A stretch of 13,670 nt of DNA, from assembly GCA_937960715.1 (NCBI GenBank), contig CALGOO010000260.1, positions 1-13,670 of the forward strand, read 5' to 3'. This DNA comes from an uncultured Candidatus Competibacteraceae bacterium. GTDB lineage: Bacteria > Pseudomonadota > Gammaproteobacteria > Competibacterales > Competibacteraceae. Position 1 is the stretch's first letter, and every line of letters starts with the position of its first letter. Under the pieces are notes generated by a model, which did no database searches, had not been told where the DNA came from, and saw nothing but the letters and a program-made list of their open reading frames with translations. Made by a program: the position numbers and the translations under genes. Below, one piece after another: positions 7,491-13,535 of the stretch.

Positions 7491-8240
7491 GTGCGCCTGG
7501 CGCTACTGGGCGATCCCCGTCCCGGGGTGGGATTGCGCGCCGACGGTCTGCCGGACATCGAGTGGTGCGAGGTGCCCGGCGGCGAGATAACGTTGGAAGA
7601 GAATGCGGGCACTTTCACAGTCGAACCTTTCCAGATCGCCAAATATCCGGTGACCTATCGTCAGTATCGCGTTTTTCTGGAAGCGGACGACGGCTACCAC
7701 AATCCGGAGTGGTGGCAAGGACTTTGGGTCGACCGTCCGCCTGAAAAACCGGGCCGGCAGTTCCAGCGATATGGTAACCACCCAGCCGAAAACGTCGCTT
7801 GGCTGGAGGCCGTGCCTTTCTGCCGCTGGCTGAGCGCCCGACTGGGTTACGAAGTCCGCTTGCCCACTGAGTGGGAATGGCAACAAGCGGCGACCGGCGG
7901 CGACCCGGCGAATGAATATCCCTGGGGACCGGAATGGGATGGACAATGCGCCAACACTTACGAAAGTGAGCTGAGCCGAAGCACGGCGGTGGGGATGTAT
8001 CCGCAAGGGGCATCGCCGGTGGGCGCCCTGGATATGAGCGGCAACGTCTGGGAATGGTGTCTGAACGAATACGACCGCCCCGAAAATGTAACCCTGGCGG
8101 GCGATGCCCGCCGGGTGGTGCGCGGTGGCGCCGGGAACCACGACCAGTCGTTCGCGCGCGCCGCTGTCCGCTACTACTACGCGCCCATCTACCGCTACTA
8201 CTACCTCGGGTTTCGGCTGGCGTGTGTGTCCCCCATCTGA
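7491..8240 (+). CDS. FGE-sulfatase (C-type-lectin fold) sensor domain, DGR target 1; probably the C-terminal part of the preceding STAND protein
   Basis: The 249 residues form an FGE-sulfatase domain (SUMF1/EgtB/PvdO-like): PGGEITLEENAGTF, FQIAKYPVTYRQYR, NHPAENVAWLEAVPFCRWLS, VRLPTEWEWQQAATGG, YPWGPEWD, GALDMSGNVWEW, RRVVRGGA and LGFRLA, in family order. In conflict systems this domain acts as ligand binder, not as sulfatase-modifying enzyme. Variable residues are G215, N216, H217, S220, F221, Y228, Y230, I233, Y234, Y237 and Y238, all in the C-terminal VR; Tyr is strikingly frequent. No Cys lies in the VR. The GTG start has no clear Shine-Dalgarno, and in-frame coding sequence (HKQRAIIG) runs back to the TAA at 7455-7457, in phase with the STAND gene. 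The natural unit is therefore probably 5124-8240. If the TAA is real, expression of this part needs readthrough or reinitiation. Confidence 0.85.
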   Translation: MRLALLGDPRPGVGLRADGLPDIEWCEVPGGEITLEENAGTFTVEPFQIAKYPVTYRQYRVFLEADDGYHNPEWWQGLWVDRPPEKPGRQFQRYGNHPAENVAWLEAVPFCRWLSARLGYEVRLPTEWEWQQAATGGDPANEYPWGPEWDGQCANTYESELSRSTAVGMYPQGASPVGALDMSGNVWEWCLNEYDRPENVTLAGDARRVVRGGAGNHDQSFARAAVRYYYAPIYRYYYLGFRLACVSPI

Positions 8241-8270
8241 GACACTGATCACTGATTGCCGCGTAGCGGC
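8106..8270 (+). repeat. DGR variable repeat VR1 with 3' homing tract
   Basis: This block aligns without gaps to 12306-12470. The variable part is 8133-8203, with 18 differences from the other copy, in 11 codons, all at codon positions 1 or 2. It is framed by an identical 27-base stretch (8106-8132) and an identical 44-base stretch (8204-8247) that spans the stop codon and probably contains the IMH (initiation of mutagenic homing). Just two further differences occur downstream (8248, 8257). The pattern is that of adenine-specific mutagenic retrohoming from a template with AAC codons. Confidence 0.9.
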
Positions 8271-8299
8271 CCTCTTTTGAAGAGCGCGTAGCGCTCTTC
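8258..8299 (+). other. Tandem GTA-loop hairpins downstream of VR1 (DGR cruciform candidate)
   Basis: Hairpin 1 is GCCGC-GTA-GCGGC (8258-8270). Hairpin 2 has a perfect 9-bp stem, GAAGAGCGC (8279-8287) and GCGCTCTTC (8291-8299), again with loop GTA. Studied DGRs carry a short-loop hairpin or cruciform just after the VR of the target gene that promotes target recognition; the position here fits. No T-run follows, so it is a poor intrinsic terminator. The equivalent pair follows VR2. Confidence 0.65.
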
Positions 8300-8368
8300 G
8301 CGCGCGAAATTTCAAGCCTATCAGGGCCATTGCCGTGATAGACAGGTTGTTTGATGAGGAGCACGACC

Positions 8369-9439
8369 ATGACCGTCGAACTGCAACGCGAGGACTTTCG
8401 CCATCTTGTCAGCCTGGTGCAAGACGTGCCCGACTTTGCCAACGTCCGCGACCGGCGTCGCCTGGTGGTGGGCGCGCTGGAGGGCATCCCCCGCGCCAGC
8501 GCCATTTTGAGTGGCCTCGATCTGGACGGCAACCCGCGCAGCGTGGCGGTCGAGGTCATCAAGACCCTCGCTCAGTTCGGCCAAGTGGCCTACGGCAAGG
8601 AAGCGCTTGGCGTGTTCCTGAACGAACTCCTCGATCGTATCGGCGACGGCGAGGAACAGGATTTCATCCGCAGCTTATTCACCCGCTACCCCCTCGACCG
8701 ACCGGTGGTGCGCAACCGTCCAATCCCTCTCGATCAGTGGCGCGGGACCGCCTCCGCCGAAGACGTGCGCGAGAAAATCATCGGCGAGAACACCCTGCGC
8801 GACATCCGCGTGCTGGAACTGGCGCTGGCGGCCGCGCGCGCCGTGGTGCGGGTCGGTCTTCCCAACGGCGCGGGCTCAGGTTTTATGATCGCTCCTGACT
8901 TGTTGATGACCAACCACCACGTTATCGGCTCGGCAGCGGACATGGAACAGGCGGAGTTCACCTTCAACTATCAGCTCGACCGGCACGGCAAGGCATGCGA
9001 GACCCTCACCGTGGGCGCGAAACCGCAAGGGTTGTTTCACACCCACCCGGACCTGGACTACACGGTGGCGCAGTTGGCCGATCCGCCGGCTTTTGGCGAA
9101 CCTTTGTCGCTGCGCGCCGCGCGGGTCAAGCGCGATGATCGGGTGACCATCATTCAGCACCCTGGCGGACACTTCAAAAAAATCTCCATGCAGAATAATT
9201 TCGTCGCCTACGCCGACCCTACGGTGGTGCAGTACTTCACCAGCACCGAACCCGGTTCCTCGGGATCGCCGGTGTTCGATGACGGGTTCGCGGTGATCGC
9301 CATCCACCACAGCGGCGGGATGTTGGAAGAGCCCGACACCGGGCGCCGCTATCTGCGCAATGCCGGTACCAGCATGATCGCCGTGCTGGCCGATCTGAAA
9401 GCCAACGCCCCGGCGATTCACGGCCGGCTTGGCGGATAA
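8369..9439 (+). CDS. EAD - trypsin-like serine protease (predicted effector)
   Basis: The 356-residue protein begins with an EAD-like helical module (about 8-92), alignable with the N-termini of the two NTPases. A linker follows and then a trypsin-fold protease domain (about 155-350). The catalytic triad is visible: His184 in TNHHVIGS, Asp230 in PDLDYTV and Ser298 in EPGSSGSPVF. There is no signal peptide, so it should act in the cytoplasm. In the described EAD systems an EAD-fused peptidase is recruited by the EAD of a STAND or NACHT protein once that is activated, and then cleaves cell proteins; applying that here is inference. ATG at 8369 is chosen for the GAGGAG at 8356-8361, seven bases away; ATG 8354 and TTG 8351 are alternatives. 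It lies between the two NTPase genes and its stop is four bases before the next ATG, indicating co-translation. Confidence 0.88.
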   Translation: MTVELQREDFRHLVSLVQDVPDFANVRDRRRLVVGALEGIPRASAILSGLDLDGNPRSVAVEVIKTLAQFGQVAYGKEALGVFLNELLDRIGDGEEQDFIRSLFTRYPLDRPVVRNRPIPLDQWRGTASAEDVREKIIGENTLRDIRVLELALAAARAVVRVGLPNGAGSGFMIAPDLLMTNHHVIGSAADMEQAEFTFNYQLDRHGKACETLTVGAKPQGLFHTHPDLDYTVAQLADPPAFGEPLSLRAARVKRDDRVTIIQHPGGHFKKISMQNNFVAYADPTVVQYFTSTEPGSSGSPVFDDGFAVIAIHHSGGMLEEPDTGRRYLRNAGTSMIAVLADLKANAPAIHGRLGG

Positions 9440-9443
9440 CCGC

Positions 9444-12440
9444 ATGACCGAAATCGCCCGCCCGCTCATCAAGGAGCTCACCGACCAGCTCTGGCCGCTG
9501 TTGGAAATGGAGCGGGACCGCGAGGAATGGCTTGGCGTCGCCCTCGCGGATCTCCCGAACCTGCGTAGCGAAATCGAATGGAGCGGCCATGCCCGTCGAT
9601 TCACCCGCCGGCTGGTGACGGAGTTGCTGACCCAGCAAGAGGAGCAAGGCCGTCGGGGCCTGGTCAATCTGCTCGAAGACATTGCGGATCACAAAGGCGA
9701 CGAATGGCAGCAACGCTTGCAGCCGCTCCGCGACCGAGTGGCCGCGTTCACCCAGCCAACCGATGCAACCGTCCCCCTGCCTCCGGAGCTATCGGCGCTG
9801 AGGGACCAATTACTCGGATCGGCCACGCCGCAGCCGTTCGATCTGAGCGTGGAGACCGTACAAGCCATTCTGCGCTACCGGCCGCGCGACTTGACGGACT
9901 ATCGCGTGGCGCGAGTTGCCGAATGGGCACAACCCCGCTACGCACTGGACAAACGCTTCGTCCACCTGGCGCTGCTGCTGGATCAAGGCGAGGAAGCCCA
10001 GGGAACCCGTTGGGCGGAACAAGACCGGGAATTTCAGGACCTCGAACAAGCTCTGGCGGCGACCCCGGATTACCCGGCATTGGTGCTGCTGGGCGCGCCG
10101 GGTTCCGGCAAGAGCACCCTGTTGCGCCATTTCGAACTGGACCAGGCCCGTGCCGTGCTCGCGTTATCCGACCCTCCATTACCCGACGAAAACCCACTGA
10201 CTTTTTTTCTTTCTCTCAATGAGTATCGACCTGCCCATCTCGGTGCCCCCCTGCCCCAACCTCACGCTTGGCTGAGTGAATCCTGGACAGCCCGCTATCC
10301 GGCGCTGCCGCCCCTGGATACGCTGTTGCAGGTGGGACGGATGACGCTGCTCCTGGACGCGCTCAACGAGATTCCCTATCCCGGTGAGGAACCGGTCCGG
10401 TTGTGGAAGGATTATCTGGCGGAATTGCATCGCCATTGCCCCAGCAATCGGATTGTCTTCTCCTGCCGCAGCCTGGATTACAGCGCCTCGCTATCCTCGC
10501 CCAACAACTTGCCGGTGCCGCAACTGCGCATCAAGACGCTTTCCGACGACCAGGTCCAGCGGTTCCTGGCGCTGTACTGCCCTAAATATGCGGATACCCT
10601 GTGGGGCAATCTCACAGGGTCCCGCCAGTTGGATCTTCTGCGCACGCCGTATTACTTGAAACTGCTGGTCGAAATGACCACCCACGGCGAAATCCCTGCA
10701 GGACGGGCGGCGTTGTTCTCCGGCTTCGTGCGGCGGGCGTTGCGGCGCGAAGTGGAAACGGGCAATGCGCTGTTTCAAAACGATGCATTGCTGACCCCAC
10801 GCGACCGCCAGCGGCTGGTTAACTCCCGCGACTGGAAGCCGCCGTGGGCGCTGCCCACGGGTGGCATCCTGATCGACAAACTGAGCGTGCTGGCGTGTGC
10901 CATGCAGGAACGCCACAAGGAACAGGAAGCCGCGCAAGTCCGTATCGCCTACGACGAAGCGCTGGACATGCTGGATCACTCACAGGACGAGGCCCTTCTC
11001 AAGGCCGGCGAGGCGCTCGGCGTGTTGGACGAGGATCTGGATGCCGATCAAGTCATCTATCGGCACCAGTTGCTGCAAGAGTATTTCGCGGCACGCCAGC
11101 TAGCCAAATCACCCAGGCCGGGATGCGTGCAAGTGGCCTGGGAAGCCGGAAAAACCTCTCCCAGCCTGGAAGAGAAACTGGCTACCATCGCCGACTCTGA
11201 CCCGCTGCCGCCGCTGCCGGGTACGGGCTGGGAGGAAACCACCCTGCTGGCCGCGGCCATGGTAGGCAACCCGGATACCTTCGTGGAACCGCTGCTGAAG
11301 GTCAACCTGCCGCTGGCGGGCCGTTGCGCTGCACAACCCGATGTCGCCCTCTCAGAGGCGCTGAAAGATAAAATTCGCTGGGCCTTAGTTGAGCGCACCC
11401 AAGACGCCAGAGCCGATTTACGCGCCCGGATTGCCGCCGGGCTGGCGCTGGGTCCGCTGGGCGATCCCCGTTTCGTCCATTGCCAAGGTCCGCAGGGCGC
11501 TTATCGATTACCTCCTTTGGTGACGATTCCTGCCAGGACTTACACTGTCGGTAGCGACGAAGGGCTTTACGAACGCGAAGCGCCCGTTCATGCCGTGGAA
11601 CTCCAGCCCTTCCAGCTCGGCCAGTTCCCGGTCACCAACGCCGAGTACGCGCTGTTCCTGAAAGCGGGCGGCTACGAGGACGAGCGCTGGTGGGAGACCG
11701 AAGCCGCCCAAGCGTGGCGGCGTGGGGACAGCACGGCGGAAGGCGCCAAGCAGCAGTGGCGTGAAGATCGCCAGACCCTGCAAGCGCAGTTTGACGACAT
11801 TCGCAATTGGCACCAACAAGGCCGCATTACCTCAAAGCAAGCCGACGATTGGGAACAAATCGCCCGCATGGACGACGCCGCATTCGAAGCATTATTGGAA
11901 GAATGGTATCCCCCTGGCCGGCAAACCCAACCGGCTTATTGGAACGACGAAGCGTTCAACAACCCGGCCCAGCCGGTGGTGGGCATCTGCTGGCATGAAG
12001 CCCGCGCCTATTGTGCCTGGCTGAGTGCGCAAACCGGCAAATCGTTTCGGCTACCCACCGAAACTGAATGGGAAGCCGCGGCACGGGGTCAAGAGGGCCG
12101 TCGCTATGCTTACGGCAATGATTTCAATGCCGCCCTTGGCAATACCTTCGAAACCCACATTCGCCGCACGACACCGATTGGCGTCTTTCCTGGTGGAGAA
12201 ACACCGGAAGGGTTGGTTGATATGACCGGCAATATCTGGGATTGGACCGAAAGTTTGTATCAGCTCTACGGCAGCTCTGAAGACCCGGGAAGCGCTGAAT
12301 CAGACGCCCGCCGGGTGGTGCGCGGTGGCGCCTGGCACTTCGACCAGACGAACGCGCGCGCCGCTGTCCGCAGCTACAGCGCGCCCGGCACCCGCTACAA
12401 CCTCCTCGGGTTTCGGCTGGCGTGTGTGTCCCCCATCTGA
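9444..12440 (+). CDS. EAD - NACHT NTPase - FGE-sulfatase sensor, DGR target 2
   Basis: The 998-residue protein combines an EAD-like module (about 5-85), a NACHT-type STAND NTPase and an FGE-sulfatase domain (about 692-998). NACHT signs are Walker A GAPGSGKST (217-225), Walker B MTLLLDALNE (300-309), SCRSLDYS (340-347) and the winged-helix-like HQLLQEYFAARQL (541-553). The FGE domain has FQLGQFPVTNAEY, RLPTETEWEAAARG, GLVDMTGNIWDW and RRVVRGGAW. A helical insert of about 70 residues (757-828) splits its first half and is absent from the other FGE copy. Variable residues are W964, H965, F966, T969, N970, S977, S979, G982, T983, N986 and L987. The expected role is a NACHT sensor that oligomerises when the variable domain binds its ligand and recruits the EAD protease. 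ATG 9444 is preferred; a TTG at 9429 would overlap the protease gene. Confidence 0.9.
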   Translation: MTEIARPLIKELTDQLWPLLEMERDREEWLGVALADLPNLRSEIEWSGHARRFTRRLVTELLTQQEEQGRRGLVNLLEDIADHKGDEWQQRLQPLRDRVAAFTQPTDATVPLPPELSALRDQLLGSATPQPFDLSVETVQAILRYRPRDLTDYRVARVAEWAQPRYALDKRFVHLALLLDQGEEAQGTRWAEQDREFQDLEQALAATPDYPALVLLGAPGSGKSTLLRHFELDQARAVLALSDPPLPDENPLTFFLSLNEYRPAHLGAPLPQPHAWLSESWTARYPALPPLDTLLQVGRMTLLLDALNEIPYPGEEPVRLWKDYLAELHRHCPSNRIVFSCRSLDYSASLSSPNNLPVPQLRIKTLSDDQVQRFLALYCPKYADTLWGNLTGSRQLDLLRTPYYLKLLVEMTTHGEIPAGRAALFSGFVRRALRREVETGNALFQNDALLTPRDRQRLVNSRDWKPPWALPTGGILIDKLSVLACAMQERHKEQEAAQVRIAYDEALDMLDHSQDEALLKAGEALGVLDEDLDADQVIYRHQLLQEYFAARQLAKSPRPGCVQVAWEAGKTSPSLEEKLATIADSDPLPPLPGTGWEETTLLAAAMVGNPDTFVEPLLKVNLPLAGRCAAQPDVALSEALKDKIRWALVERTQDARADLRARIAAGLALGPLGDPRFVHCQGPQGAYRLPPLVTIPARTYTVGSDEGLYEREAPVHAVELQPFQLGQFPVTNAEYALFLKAGGYEDERWWETEAAQAWRRGDSTAEGAKQQWREDRQTLQAQFDDIRNWHQQGRITSKQADDWEQIARMDDAAFEALLEEWYPPGRQTQPAYWNDEAFNNPAQPVVGICWHEARAYCAWLSAQTGKSFRLPTETEWEAAARGQEGRRYAYGNDFNAALGNTFETHIRRTTPIGVFPGGETPEGLVDMTGNIWDWTESLYQLYGSSEDPGSAESDARRVVRGGAWHFDQTNARAAVRSYSAPGTRYNLLGFRLACVSPI

Positions 12441-12470
12441 GACACTGGTCACTGATGGCCGCGTAGCGGC
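12306..12470 (+). repeat. DGR variable repeat VR2 with 3' homing tract
   Basis: The second copy of the DGR target block, at an exact offset of 4200 bases from VR1. The variable core is 12333-12403; the shared 44-base tract 12404-12447 covers the stop codon. Residue outcomes differ from VR1 (SYS against YYY, GT against IY, NL against YY), while invariant framework codons are identical down to third positions. That is expected if both were written from one template. Confidence 0.9.
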
Positions 12471-12491
12471 AAAAGCGCGCGTAGCGCGCTT
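12458..12491 (+). other. Tandem GTA-loop hairpins downstream of VR2 (DGR cruciform candidate)
   Basis: Hairpin 1, GCCGC-GTA-GCGGC (12458-12470), is identical to the one after VR1. Hairpin 2 has an 8-bp stem, AAGCGCGC (12473-12480) and GCGCGCTT (12484-12491), with the same GTA loop but a different stem sequence. Conservation of loop and architecture with changed stem bases suggests the structure matters. Confidence 0.65.
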
Positions 12492-12503
12492 CGCGGATTT
12501 TTT
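12471..12503. terminator. Possible bidirectional terminator between convergent target-2 and RT genes
   Basis: The second hairpin is preceded by AAAA (12471-12474, partly in the stem) and followed, after six bases, by six T (12498-12503). It lies between two convergent genes, where a terminator serving both strands would be expected. The gap before the T-run is longer than ideal, and the same element may instead be the DGR cruciform. Confidence 0.35.
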
Positions 12504-12515
12504 AGGGGCGGGACG

Positions 12516-13499
12516 CTACCGAACACACAAGGGCTGACCCAGCACATGCTGGCGCAAGCCCCAGGTATCGGCGTAGCGCACATGGTTGATCCAGCCCTGT
12601 ACCCCAGCGTCGAATTCGGCGAAGCTGATTTCGCCGTCGCAATAGGCTTCCCAGCGGGCGCGCAAACGTCGGGTAAAGTCGCGCACGTTGCGGCTCTTAA
12701 CCCGCCGGTGAGTGGGATAGACCACGAAACCGAGCCAGGGAATGCCGATTTCGACCGGCGTCACCTGGGCCGCGCCGGTGTGAATCGTCAGGCGCAATCG
12801 AGCCAGTCGCTCGACGATGGCCTGTTTCCAGTCCCACAACGCCCGTTGACTGTTGCTAAACAGCGCAAAATCATCGACGTAGCGCAAATAGGCTGGACAA
12901 CGCAGTTCACGTTTGACGAAATGGTCGAAGGGATCGAGGTAACAGTTCGACCAGAACTGTGAAGTCAGGTTACCAATCGGCAATCCCCGTGGTCGCGCTG
13001 CCGCCAGCAAATCATCACCCGGAAACCAGATCATGGTGTATTCCTCGTCCAACACGCCGGTACCGCTGGCTAGAATTGTGTCCACTAACCACAGTACCTC
13101 GTCGTCTCGGATCACCTGGGCCAGGGTGTCGCGCAGGATGGCGTGATCCAAAGAGGGAAAGTGCTTGACGATGTCCAGGCGCAGCACGTAGCGATAGCGC
13201 CGGGCGAACTGCTGCAACCGATCCACCGCCCGATGCGTGCCCTTCCCCACCCGGTTGGCGTAGCTGTCGAAGATGAAGCGGCGTTCGAACGCCGGCTCGA
13301 TCACGTTGCACAGCGCGTGGTGCACCACCCGGTCTCGAAACGGCGCGGCGCTGATTTTTCGCCGTTTGCCCTCATGGATGAAAAAATGCCGATAGAGACC
13401 GGGTCGGTAGTGGCGGCTGCATAGCGCGTCCTGGAGTTCCAGGAGATGATCCGCGAGCCGATATTCGAAGCGAGCGGTGCTGTCGCGTGAGTAGCGGTT
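12516..13499 (-). CDS. DGR-type reverse transcriptase, 5'-truncated
   Basis: The open frame encodes about 327 residues of a diversity-generating-retroelement reverse transcriptase, the enzyme that copies the TR RNA with errors at adenines. Signs in order: FEYRLADHLLELQ and KISAAPFRDRVVHHALC in the N-terminal region, YANRVGKGTHRAV, motif A LRLDIVKHFPS (Asp ~109), the DGR hallmark LPIGNLTSQ (~173-181, where group II intron and retron enzymes have a different QGxxxSP-type motif), catalytic YVDD (~207-210), GIPWLGFVVYPTHRR and the C-terminal WINHVRYADTW. Family members have about 30 more residues before FEYRL. Here the frame meets a GC-rich repeat and then the TAG of another gene, with no ATG; the first usable start is GTG at 13328, already inside the conserved region. 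The gene may be inactive. It converges with target 2. Confidence 0.85.
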   Translation of the reverse strand, partial: NRYSRDSTARFEYRLADHLLELQDALCSRHYRPGLYRHFFIHEGKRRKISAAPFRDRVVHHALCNVIEPAFERRFIFDSYANRVGKGTHRAVDRLQQFARRYRYVLRLDIVKHFPSLDHAILRDTLAQVIRDDEVLWLVDTILASGTGVLDEEYTMIWFPGDDLLAAARPRGLPIGNLTSQFWSNCYLDPFDHFVKRELRCPAYLRYVDDFALFSNSQRALWDWKQAIVERLARLRLTIHTGAAQVTPVEIGIPWLGFVVYPTHRRVKSRNVRDFTRRLRARWEAYCDGEISFAEFDAGVQGWINHVRYADTWGLRQHVLGQPLCVR

Positions 13500-13535
13500 C
13501 CCCTCTTTGCCAAAGGGGGGTGAGGGGGGATTTCC
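13500..13535 (-). repeat. Short GC-rich palindromic repeat at the junction of the RT and DUF559 genes
   Basis: On the plus strand it reads CCCTCTTTGCCAAAGGGGGG followed by a G-rich run and TTT. The two arms CCCTCTTTG and CAAAGGGGG pair with one G-T wobble. Repeats of this C6-TTTG-CAAAG-G6 type are scattered in many bacterial genomes and, as I recall, often border DUF559 genes. It is translated in frame with the RT as NPPSPPFGKEG, which is not RT sequence, so it marks the point where RT homology ends. Confidence 0.6.

Noticed and set aside
7503..8562. Long minus-strand open frames across the FGE and protease genes
   Set aside because: They are antisense shadows of GC-rich coding sequence: Arg/Pro-rich, with no domain motifs, while the plus strand has clear families.
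8106..12470. VR1 or VR2 acting as the template repeat
   Set aside because: Both lie inside intact FGE coding sequence and have non-A bases at variable sites, so both are recipients, not the template.
12516..13499. Group II intron or retron reverse transcriptase
   Set aside because: The IGNLTSQ motif, the C-terminal INHVRYADT motif, absence of maturase/endonuclease domains and the matched VRs point to a DGR enzyme.
13500..13535. CRISPR-like or insertion-sequence end
   Set aside because: A single copy with no spacer array, transposase or visible target duplication in the window; it fits a dispersed GC-rich palindromic repeat.
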